The position numbers were made by a program, and so were the translations under genes. The notes below the pieces were generated by a model. That model worked only from the letters and a program-made list of their open reading frames with translations. It searched no databases and was not told the DNA's origin. This document shows, in pieces, positions 10,938 to 21,373 of a stretch of DNA of 64,000 bases (the stretch's first letter is position 1; the number at the start of each line of letters is the position of its first letter). The stretch is from Chromera velia (Eukaryota > Sar > Chromeraceae). The stretch spans positions 1 through 64,000 of the forward strand of contig JAHBMJ010005003.1 in assembly GCA_018398765.1 (NCBI GenBank), read 5' to 3'.

Positions 10938-11420
10938 TTATGCACGGTCCGTCCCGACTCCATGCATCCGCTTGTGGCACGGGCCACACAAGAGAACACA
11001 ATTCTTGGGGTTGTTATTCTCCACCATCCAAGAGAGCCAGGAAAGTTGTCCAGCATAAGAGCGAGAGACGGGGACTTGCAAAGAGCCCACCGCATCCCCT
11101 TCACTAATAGAATGGGGGTAAGAAAGGTGGTGTATGTCCAGTCCAGAACATTGCCCATTTTGGGCATGACCATGCCTTCTAGAGTACTGCTGCTGCCCAC
11201 AAAGCTCACACACATATCCAAAGAGGGATCTAAGTCCTTCTTTGAAAATGGCGGTCGCAATGAGAGGGCAGTCATAGGGGTTCCCGTTCTGGGCCCCAAG
11301 GAGACGTTGCTCAAAAGGAAAAAAAAGAACTGCAAGTACAGACCACAATGCAGCCTCAGTGAAGACTTGTCTGGGTATGATTGTGGCTGTTTTGAATTTA
11401 GGCTCTCTTGGGTGTGTCAA
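10938..11420 (-). CDS. HNH-endonuclease-like protein
   Basis: The minus-strand frame from 11420 gives about 160 residues. The C-terminal half carries a recognisable HNH (His-Me finger) core: YVCELCG supplies the first zinc pair, DIHHLSY the DxHHL-type catalytic histidine segment, and NNPKNCVLLCGPCHKRMHG the Asn plus second zinc pair and terminal His. The spacing between the pairs is somewhat long, with about 30 residues of linker after IHHL. The N-terminal half is not recognised. It could be a free-standing HNH nuclease from a selfish element or a fragment of a larger protein whose upstream part was lost where the 32-bp satellite begins. Activity is inferred from motifs only. Confidence 0.6.
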   Translation of the reverse strand: MTHPREPKFKTATIIPRQVFTEAALWSVLAVLFFPFEQRLLGAQNGNPYDCPLIATAIFKEGLRSLFGYVCELCGQQQYSRRHGHAQNGQCSGLDIHHLSYPHSISEGDAVGSLQVPVSRSYAGQLSWLSWMVENNNPKNCVLLCGPCHKRMHGVGTDRA

Positions 11421-11548
11421 AAGAGGCCCCCTGGGCTCTTCTCTTTTATCCAGTCTGACAGTTTGACTATATTTGACTGTGTATCGTTGTGTGTTGTTGA
11501 CTTCAGTCTGACTGTATCCTTCTCTGTATTGACTATTTTCTTTTCACT

Positions 11549-12216
11549 TCTGTATAGTAGGTCTATACATTTTGGCCACCTCTGTATAGTAGGTCTATAC
11601 ATTTGGGCCACCTCTGTATGGTAGGTCTATACATTTGGGCCACCTCTGTATGGTAGGTCTATACATTTGGGCCACCTCTGTATGGTAGGTCTATACATTT
11701 GAGCCACTTCTGTATGGTAGGTCTATACATTTGGGCCACCTCTGTATAGTAGGTCTATACATTTGGGCCACTTCTGTATAGTAGGTCTATACATTTGGGC
11801 CACCTCTGTATGGTAGGTCTATATATTTGGGCCACCTCTGTATGATAGGTTTATACATTTGAGCTACTTCTATATGGTAGGTCTATACATTTAGGCCACC
11901 TTTGTATGGTAGGTCTATACATTTAGGCCACCTCTGTATGGTAGGTCTATACATTTAGGCCACCTCTGTATGGTAGGTCTATACATTTGGGCCACCTCTG
12001 TATGGTAGGTCTATATATTTGGGCCACCTCTGTATAGTAGGTCTATACATTTGGGCCACCTCTGTATGGTAGGTCTATACATTTGGGCCACCTCTGTATG
12101 GTAGGTCTATACATTTGGGCCACTTCTGTATAGTAGGTCTATATATTTGGGCCACTTCTGTATAGTAGGTCTATACATTTGGGCCATCTCTGTATGGTAG
12201 GTCTATACATTTGGGT
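11549..12216. repeat. 32-bp tandem satellite, about 21 copies
   Basis: A 32-base unit containing GTAGGTCTATACATTTGG followed by GCCACCTCTGTAT is repeated head to tail about 21 times with point differences. Recurring variants include TATAGT/TATGGT and CACCTC/CACTTC. There are no unique spacers, so it is a minisatellite and not a CRISPR array. It abuts the upstream end of the HNH-like frame. Confidence 0.95.
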
Positions 12217-12399
12217 CAGCATTTAAAAAATAATTTTTTAGTGGGCCGCACCCCAGATGGGGTCCACTTACGTCACGTACCATCTTAGGATAACCTATGA
12301 TGCAAAGTCGGGTACTCATCTATTTTTAAAAGTGCCCCTCATACTTTCTGGGGCCCTTCTCATGCTGCGTATTCAACCCGACAGAGGCAAAGTTGGCTG

Positions 12400-13021
12400 C
12401 GTGCATCGAAGGGGCAGGGTGCTACCACCCCCTCTGGCCCTGTGGCGGCGTCTCCCGCAGACCTACGATGAGCCCATGTCTGGACTTGGCGGCGGGGGGG
12501 TTTGACCCCCCTTGTCCAAGGTTCAGAAGTGCAGACTTCTGAACCTCCGGGAGGGGGGGGTGTCCAACCCAACTCGAGGTCCCTGACCCAAAACAGTTAG
12601 GAAGTCCCTAACCCTCACCACAGATGCCTGTTAAAAAACGAGAGGCACTCTATTAACAACCAAAAGCCCCAGTCTCTCAAGGTTCAAACGGATCTGGGCT
12701 CTCAGAAACATCACAGCCACTAGGGTCTTCCCCCCCCATCCCTCTCCCAGTCGGAATCACCATAAGGCAGTTGCGGTTGAGGCTCTCCACAAAGGCTTTG
12801 ATCTGGTACTCCCTCGGTCAACTCTTCACAAGGTCCCACCAGGCAAAATCTGTGACATTCATAGCCCGACAAAGCGGGTAGACAGCGCTTCTGACCGGAC
12901 TGGGCCTGAAGACAGCTAAGTTCGGTGAGGCGGCTGTAGAACCAAAAAAGTGCTCCAACGTTCTTCTCTGCACTTCCGTAAAGGAAGGTAATCGATATGC
13001 ATCTGCCCACTTGCTCTTCAC
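12400..13021 (-). pseudogene. Decayed SF2 helicase (Dicer/FANCM-type N-terminal helicase lobe)
   Basis: Reading the minus strand leftward from 13021 gives a short lead, then FAWWDLVKS, a TGA, and then PREYQIKAFVESLNRNC followed by LMVIPTGRG. This is the Q-motif plus Walker A (motif I) arrangement of superfamily-2 helicases. After a frame change near 12735 comes KTLVAVMFLRAQIRLNLE and then LLVVNRVPLVF, which looks like motif Ia. A TAA then replaces the Gln codon expected in VPLVFQQA. The breaks are stop codons one transition away from CGA or CAA, plus an indel in a G-run. No motif II or later helicase motif could be followed, so only the first lobe survives. Confidence 0.55.
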
Positions 13022-13474
13022 CCCGAGAGCGGGACTATCCGAGCCTAGGCAGAGGCACGCACTCTCTCAATTGCAAAGCCAATAAAGGAGACTTTATTCG
13101 GACCAAAGGGTGTCTCCTTTCCTACAGTCGTGTGGCACTTTCAGCAGACGATGTCCGTTAGGGTGTACGGTCCTTTTTTTTTTGTCTGTCCATTCTTGAG
13201 GGTCGAAGGAAGTGGAAAAGAAGACTCTGGTCGGAGAGCCAGATGAACTTCCACCCCCTCGGTCTTCTCCCAGAAAAAAAGGAGAAACAGAGGAACCAGG
13301 TGCTCTCGGCAATTCAGACAGTGTATTGGGACACCGAGTATGCAAGACTCAACTTAAAAAGTTTGCAGACAAAACAGTTTCCCACCTACATATACACTTT
13401 CGAGTCTGGACATGTGTTCCAATCAGACGTAGTCTCACACTTCCATGTACACAATCGGAGCTAGTAACAACCAT
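13022..13474. other. Spacer, nothing recognised
   Basis: Sequence between the helicase remnant and the hAT-type element. It includes an AATAAA at about 13081. No gene is supported. Confidence 0.5.
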
Positions 13475-13482
13475 GCAATCTC

Positions 13483-14422
13483 TAGTGACCATATTTGATT
13501 TGATTTGATTTGAGGTAGGGCTTAAGCTCAAATCAAATATCTAGTCAGGGAGGACCTAGTGTTTAAAGACCTATCAAATACGATCAAATATTTGATCAAT
13601 ATGACTTTCAACCTCAAATATGAAGGTCACGAAAAAACTTTTGCAAGTACCGATCCATCATGCATGCTGATTCAAATGAAAAAAGCTAAATCTTGATGGT
13701 TTACTCTAAAAAAAAAAACGTTTTGAGCTGCATTGAAATTGATGTTTCACCCCCTTTTACTTCATGCAGAGGTAAACCGATCAGTTGAACGTTTTCCCGA
13801 ACAGCTGTGTTGACTTTTCTGGTGCTGGAACATCTTTTACGGCCCCCTTTTTGAGCATCTGCAAACATTTTACACCCCGTAAAGACATGTCACACAATCT
13901 GACAGGGTCGAACGGGAAGAAGGAGGCATTTGTTTTTAGAGCCGGGTACGCAAAAAAAATATGGTCCGTGCAAACTTTATCGTATCAACAAAAAGTCATA
14001 TGCAATTTCAAATCTATCAATTTTACGTTCTTAATCTCTATTAGTACTAGAGTGAGTCTCAGTGACTAGTGTACATACACTGCCATACAGGCACATTTTT
14101 TTTACGGAACTGATAAGTTATAATTTTATATGTATTTTTTTAAATTTTTGAAACACACATCAGAAATGTTCTGATAACTATTATCATAAACTGATAAGTT
14201 ATAATTTTATATATATATTTTTTTAAATTTTTGAAACACATATCAGAAATGTTAATTCTGATAACTATTGTCATGAGAAAAATGATCAGAGTGACAGTAA
14301 GTCAGTGACTCAGTGAGGAACCCTAAGAGGTTAACCTCAAATGTTACCTCAAATATCAAATATTTGAGGTTGAAGCTCAAATCAAATCAAATCAAATATA
14401 ATCAAATCAAACATGGTCACTG
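13483..14422. mobile_element. 940-bp non-autonomous hAT-type transposon
   Basis: The left end reads TAGTGACCATATTTGATTTG and the right end, reverse-complemented, CAGTGACCATGTTTGATTTG. Both run into further TTTGATTTG repeats. The element is flanked by a perfect 8-bp direct repeat GCAATCTC (13475-13482 and 14423-14430). An 8-bp duplication with a YAGTG-type terminus is the signature of the hAT superfamily. No transposase is encoded. Inside, an AT-rich segment of about 82-87 bp is duplicated in tandem (about 14107-14186 and 14189-14274). Confidence 0.88.
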
Positions 14423-14430
14423 GCAATCTC

Positions 14431-14945
14431 AAGAGAGAGACAGAGATTTTTGGATCACGATTTTTGTGCATGGGGCTTTCACGCGGGTCCGCGACTATAC
14501 GCGCGTCTCCGAGTTATACGCATACACGCAGCCGCGAATTGCTGCAAGCGCTGCGCATTCCCAGAAATGCCAACTTTACAGGGCTATCACCCGAACCTCC
14601 ATATATCGATATGTCCCCGAGTCCGTCAGTTACCACCAGTCTCTATGTAGCCTGCGCTAGTCTCCTTACCTCTTGATCCGTCTGCCGCTGTATGTAGCTG
14701 TATGGCCCTTTGTTACTTTTTGTTTGCCTTTCTTTCTTTTGAATACTTTCTTTTCAGGCCGAAAAGCCAACGCGGATCCAGAGCCGTGGCTCGAACAACG
14801 AACAATCATGCAGCAGCGGCCAGGGCAACAGACTCTGGCGGGCCCCGAGGACGGGGTCTGATACCTCAGCTTAGGCTGGGGAACGCCCCGCCCTGCTAGC
14901 TCTGGCGACAGATAGATATAGCGGGAAGGCCCTAGGGCGGAACAT

Positions 14946-14984
<39 letters not shown>

Positions 14985-15338
14985 GAAAAAAAACTGTACA
15001 CTGAAATGGAAACAGTAGAAAAGATCAAACAGACTGAACAGTAAGACTCACTTAGAAAGTATATCCATAACATTGAATGAACTCATTAATATCCATAATC
15101 AATTATATGTACGTTGCACTATGATACATAATACATTCTTTAACATCATTTTAAAAGCTTTGACTACAGAAAGCTATATGATTTTTTTTTTTTTTTTAAC
15201 GTATAAATAAACGACCTAATCAAATGTTTATAGTAGGAGAGCTAATTCTATAGTTTTTATTTTAATGTTTTGATACTCAAAACATCAGTCATTGAACATC
15301 CATTGTACACAATCATGAATTAGCATTTAGCAGCACAG
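14431..15338. other. Intergenic sequence with an AATC microsatellite
   Basis: Short open frames at 14450-14950 overlap in several frames and none carries a motif. An (AATC)n microsatellite lies at about 14945-14983. An AT-rich stretch with a T16 run follows, up to the 3' end of the ELP3-like gene. Confidence 0.6.
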
Positions 15339-16562
15339 CTAACGCCCAGGCTGCCGGCGCAGCACTGCCACAGTTGCGGCTGCAGCCCCAGCAAGAGCCG
15401 CCAGGGCAGCCGCGGCACCCGCAAGAGTGACGAACTGCTGCCCTGTAGTCGACCCAGTCCCCTCAGACTCCCCTCCTATGCTGCTGGTACGACTAAACCA
15501 CCCCACCACACCCGTCAGGCCCCCCGTTGCAGACCACGCCACAGAGAGAGAAGGGGGCTGTCCGTCCCTCTGCCGCTGCACTACCTCCACCTCGCCCGTC
15601 TTTCCAGGAGAGGCAGCGACGGTTGACGCCCCCCCCATCCCTGCAGCTTCCTCCTCTTCCGCCTCTTCCTCTGCATCTAGGCTCTCACCCATCGCCTGCT
15701 GTTCCTCGATCGGAGTCATATGAGTGACATCCGCCTCCTCATCCTCTTCCTCTTCCACTACAGATGCGCTCTGCCGCTCTGACTCGATTTCAGTCATTCG
15801 CTTCTTCCGAGAATCCTCTGTCCACTGGATAGAATCTGGAGTTAAGTCCTTTGTCATGAACGTGCCCTCGAGGACGTAACCGAACTTGGCGTAGTAACGG
15901 CGAGTTCCCACACCGGCAATGATGGCCATCCGGCGGAAACCTGCAGAGAAGGGATTTAAAAAAAAGGAAGCGAAGTAGTTGAGCACATGGATGCGATGGT
16001 GTACAGAGAGAAGACGGGCGGGAAGGAGCCCTCTAGAGTGCTCTTGCAAACGAAGAACAGAGTCGTTGCCTCCAAGCATCTCTCTTCCTTTCCTTCCTTC
16101 CTTCCTGGATCTTGTCTCCATTTATTTGTCCTTCATCTCTTCCTGCCTCCATGCCACACATTCCCAGGAACTAAAATGCGAGAAGGAAGAGCCACGACAT
16201 CTTTCTTTCTTTCTTCCTTCCTTCACATCCAAGTCATGTATGCATCTGATTCAGGGGCCTTTCTTTCTTTTGAATTTTCAAAAGTAGAACATGTGTTTTT
16301 TTTCTGCATGCATGGCTCAGATCGGATCATTCATACTTTCCAGATGGACAGCGTGCGTGCAATGGGTGTACACACGCATGAGACTTCCTTCGTTTAATTG
16401 CGCTTCCCTCCCTCCCTTTTTCCCTCCCTCCCTCCCTGACCATGGCTGTATGCAATCTCCTCTGCCCGCTTCACCAAACGCCACCCGAAGCCTGCGTGCT
16501 GAGATCTGGAGTCCCCCTCCCCCTTGGACTCCCCGACACCCACCACGACACCTGAACGAAGG

Positions 16563-16594
<32 letters not shown>

Positions 16595-17442
16595 CAGGAA
16601 GGCAGGCAGGAAGGCAGGAAGAAAGGCAGGAAGGCAGGAAGGAAGGAAGGAAGGAAGGAAGGCAGGAAAAAAGGCAGGAAGGAAGGAAGGAAGGAAGGCA
16701 GGAAGGCAGGAAGAAAGGCAGGAAGGAAGGAAGGCAGGAAGGCAGGAAGAAAGGCAGGAAGGCAGGAAGGAAGGAAGGCAGGAAGAAAGGCAGGGAGGAA
16801 GGAAGGAAGGCAGGAAGAAAGGCAGGAAGGAAGGAAGGAAGGCAGGAAGAAAGGCAGGAAGGAAGGAAGGCAGGAAGGAAGGCAGGAAGGAAGGCAGGAA
16901 GGCAGGAAGAAAGGCGGGAAGGAAGGCAGGAAGGAAGGAAGGAAGGAAGGCAGGAAGGCAGGAAGAAAGGCAGGAAGGAAGGAAGGAAGGCAGGAAGAAA
17001 GGCAGGAAGGCAGGAAGGAAGGAAGGCAGGAAGAAAGGCAGGAAGGCAGGAAGGCAGGAAGAAAGGCAGGAAGGCAGGAAGGAAGGAAGGAAGGCAGGAA
17101 GAAAGGCAGGAAGGAAGGAAGGCAGGAAGGAAGGAAGGAAGGCAGGAAGGCAGGAAGAAAGGCAGGAAGGCAGGAAGGAAGGAAGGAAGAAAGGCAGGAA
17201 GGCAGGCAGGAAGGCAGGAAGGAAGGAAGGCAGGAAGGCAGGAAGAAAGGCAGGAAGGCAGGAAGGAAGGAAGGAAGGCAGGAAGAAAGGCAGGAAGGAA
17301 GGAAGGCAGGAAGGAAGGAAGGAAGGCAGGAAGGCAGGAAGAAAGGCAGGAAGGAAGGAAGGCAGGAAGGAAGGAAGGCAGGAAGAAAGGCAGGAAGGAA
17401 GGAAGGAAGGCAGGAAGGCAGGAAGAAAGGCAGGAAGGAAGG

Positions 17443-17474
<32 letters not shown>

Positions 17475-17586
17475 AAGGAAGGAAGAAAGGCAGGAAGGCA
17501 GGAAAGAAGGAAGGAAGGCAGGAAGGAAGGAAGAAAGGCAGGAAGGCAGGAAGACAGGAAGGAAGGCAGGAAGGAAGGCAGGAAGG

Positions 17587-17618
<32 letters not shown>

Positions 17619-17702
17619 AAGGCAGGAAGGCAGGAAGGAAGGAAGGAAGGCAGGAAGAAAGGCAGGAAGGAAGGAAGGAAGGAAGGAAGGAAGGCAGGAA
17701 GA

Positions 17703-17734
<32 letters not shown>

Positions 17735-20354
17735 CAGGAAGGCAGGAAGGAAGGAAGGAAGGCAGGAAGGAAAGCAGGAAGGAAGGCAGGAAGGAAGGAA
17801 GGCAGGAAGGAAGGAAGGCAGGAAGGAAGGAAGGAAGGAAGGCAGGAAGGAAGGCAGGAAGGAAGGCAGGAAGGAAGGCAGGAAGGAAGGCAAGAAGGAA
17901 GGCAGGAAGGAAGGCAGGAAGGCAGGCAGGAAGGAAGGCAGGAAGGCAGGCAGGAAGGAAGGAAGGCAGGAAGGAAGAATTGGATGCGGAGGAATGTGCA
18001 ATATTGGAACTCTGTTCGTTCTTGTACATGAGCGTCTCCCTTCGAATAGGCTGTAGATGAGAATGAGCAAAGAAACGAATGGTTCAAACAGTCTTTGTGA
18101 AGGCCCTACAGAGACGTGAGAAAAGACCCAGCCAGCTCTTTTCCTGCCTGCCTGCCTGCCTGCCTGACCATAGACGTGCAATTCTCTCAGCAGAGCGGCA
18201 CCCTTCAGCTCCTTGATTGCGAAGTGCCCCTCCTCTCCCCTCTTCTCCTTCTCGATTCTCTCCCCCTCTCTCAGGCGGAGACGGAGAAAAGCAAAGATTC
18301 GGCTTTCATCAGGAAGCTCGAAGGAGAGAAAGAACTCCTGCAAGCAAGCAAACAGAGAGGAGAGGGGAAAGGCAACAAAAAGACATTATGTCTTTCAAGG
18401 CAGAGCAGAGAAGTTCATGCAGAGAAAAGTTGATACAGACGCACTCACCTCACTCCTCTTGAAATCTGAATTTTTGGAGGAGGTTTAGCACTCATGGCGC
18501 ACGCCTAGCTCGACAGAGAGAGAGAGAAAGAGAGACCCCATAGAAAAAGAGGGACAAAGGAGGCGAAACAGAAACATACTCCACGCCCTTCGGTACGTAG
18601 TTGTTCCACGAAGATCTTTTTGTCAGTCAGTCAAAAGACTTACGCTTCCTCCGAGAGTCGCATATTTCCGTTCCTTCAGCACCGCCCGGGTGACCGAGAC
18701 TTCCGGGCTGTTGAGGTCCTTCACCTCTCGACACCGGATGCACCGACACACAAGGCCCCGTCTCTTCATTTCGAGATCAATCATCTGACGGAGGTTCGTG
18801 TGCTGATTCCCTGCTATGATCGTCTGGTTGGGGATGTCGCGAATGACCTGCATGCGTGCACGTGCAGATATATAATGTCAGACGAAGGCAATATCACAAA
18901 TAACCCGCACGCATGTGCATGAAGAGAAAAAGCATAGTGGGTTGTAGCACAAAGTGTCCGCAGAGAAACAGAAGACCTTCCCTTTTCACGCATAAAGATC
19001 CCGTCAGACAGACAGAGAGAGAGAGAATCCAATGCAAAAAAAAAGCCACACAACACAAAGTCAGTGTAGACCAACAAGCTGACCGACCGACCCTATTCAA
19101 TCGGATCCATGGGTGCACTTTGGACTTGACGTCGCATAGCAAATCGAGGAGCAGTCTGCCCCCCTCCCTGTCTGCGTAAGGCTCATACTCCCCCCTTTTG
19201 TACCACTTCTCAATTTCGGAGAAGGGTGTGACTTCACATGGGTAGATCTTCCACTGATCTGCCTGGAGGTCCGGGGAGTGCAGGACGTAGTTGAACATCT
19301 TCAGGTCCCTCTCGGGATCACTGCCAGGAAGGTCGGGCATCAGGTGGATGTCTACTTTGAAGCAGCTGTCCTTGAGGAGCTGCACGGCCTTCACTGCATG
19401 CTCAACAGAGTGGCCTCTGTTGATCTTCTCAAGAATCTCGTTGTCCGTGTGCTGGACCCCGATCTGAACTCGGGTACATCCGAACCGACGGAGGCGGTTC
19501 AGCTCATACCTGACAGAAAACAGAGAGTCCGAATGCGTTGCGGGCAGGCAGGAAGGTTGAAAGGCAGAGAGCCAGAAAGGAAAGAGCGAAGGCAGGAATA
19601 AATGAAAGGAAGGAGTAATGAAAGAACAGAAAGACCGGCAATGAAAAGGGAAGAAAAGAAGAGAACGGAAGAGAGAAAGGAAAAGACTCGTTCAGGAGGA
19701 GAAAGAAGGGAGAAATCGAATACAGACTGGAGCATTTTCGGCACGTAAAAGTGATGAGATGGTTCGATATCCCCTTGTTTTCCTGTTCTCTTCTTTGTTT
19801 TTCCTGTCCTCTTCTTCGTTTTTTCGGCTTTCAAAGAGGGAAAGAGCTCTAGTCGCACCACAGACTGGCTGAGTGACTGACTTGTTGATGAAGTCCGGCC
19901 TGGTCTCCAGCGTGACTCCGATAATTCTGGCCTGCGCGGTTTCGTTTCTCCTCTGCTCTTCCTCAAGAGACAACGGGGCTCTCTTTCCCTTCACAGCAGC
20001 TCCCTTAGCGCACTCGTCCAGCGTCTCGTCAGGAACATCGTGAAAAATGTTTGCAGCATAAAAGAGGTCCCTCACAAATTCTTCCTGGTAGTCCCGAGGA
20101 TAGCTGCAATCGCTCACCGAGATTTCACGGGGTCTTTCGATTGGACACTTTTACGGGGACACACACTCACACAGTAAACAGGTAAGACAGATCTGAAGAC
20201 GAACAAGAAAAAAAGTGGGATCGCTGGTAAGCCCCCTATCTGGGTCGCTCGTCCGAAGAATCTTTTGCGTGTGAGAATTAAAATCACACTGATTCCCACT
20301 GACTGTCTGTCTGTCTGTCTGTCTGTCTTTGTCTTTGCGTTTGACCACTCTCTC

Positions 20355-20400
<46 letters not shown>

Positions 20401-20819
20401 GCGACTGACCCGGACCAGGTACCCCCAAGGACCAGAATTTCGATTTTGTCGACCGTGTGTCCGTTTCTCTGGAGGGTCCCCGCCCTGTCGTTGAACTGGG
20501 ACACGGCGTCCCACCCGTTTTGGTTCGCACGGAGCACTGCGGGCTCTGTAGAGAGGTAGGAGCGCGGCTGTCCAGGCTCCTTCGGGCAGTAGTGGCAGTC
20601 CTTTGGGCAAGAGAAGGGACCGGGACTGGTCAGGACTGTGATGACGATCACACCTGCAGTAAGGAGAAAGAAATTGAGAAAGCAAATTTCTATGGAGCCA
20701 AATTGACGTCATGAGATAGGGCCTGCAATGAATGAGCAGGCGGGGAGGGACCGGAGTCTCTCTCCTTTTTGTTTCGTTTTGTCCACGCAGGCGGGCCAGT
20801 AAATGTGCTCTTTCCGCCG

Positions 20820-20853
<34 letters not shown>

Positions 20854-21024
20854 TGTATGTATACACGCTCCAACACACAGAAAGAGAGAGAGAGCGAGGG
20901 AGAGAAAGAGAGACAGAAGGGTAGACAGACAGACAGGCAGACAAATGAGAGTAAAAGAAAGGAAAGAAAGAAAGAAAGAAAGAAAGACAGGCAGGCAGGC
21001 AGGCAGACAGACAGACAGACACAC

Positions 21025-21055
<31 letters not shown>

Positions 21056-21215
21056 AAAAAAGAAAGAAAGAAAGAAAGAAAAGAAGGAAAAAAAAAGAAG
21101 AAAAAACAGAGAAGAAAACAAAGAAAGCAGGAAAGAAAGGAAGGAAAAAAAAGGGGGGGAAAAAAGAAAAGAAAAAAAGAAAAGAAAAAAAGAAAAGAAA
21201 AAAAGAAAAGAAAAA

Positions 21216-21251
<36 letters not shown>

Positions 21252-21296
21252 AAAAAAGAAAGAAAAGAAAAGAAAAGAAAAGAAAGAAAGAAAGAA

Positions 21297-21328
<32 letters not shown>

Positions 21329-21340
21329 AAAAAAAAAAAG

Positions 21341-21373
<33 letters not shown>

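Noticed and set aside
11549-12216. Possible CRISPR array
   Set aside because: The 32-bp units are directly tandem with no unique spacers, and the genome is eukaryotic.
17990-18060. ELP3 exon reading YSKGDAHVQERTEFQY before the purine repeat
   Set aside because: It has an acceptor-like CTACAG but no usable donor. Skipping it joins RELHVYG to VVVGVGESKGEGDSRSQHAG in phase, as expected for Elp3.
16291-18087. Very long open frames on both strands (Lys/Gly/Arg-rich and Phe/Leu/Pro-rich proteins of over 500 residues)
   Set aside because: They arise because the GGAA/GGCA tetramer array contains no stop codons in any frame. The segment is an intron of the ELP3-like gene, with matching donor and acceptor phases.
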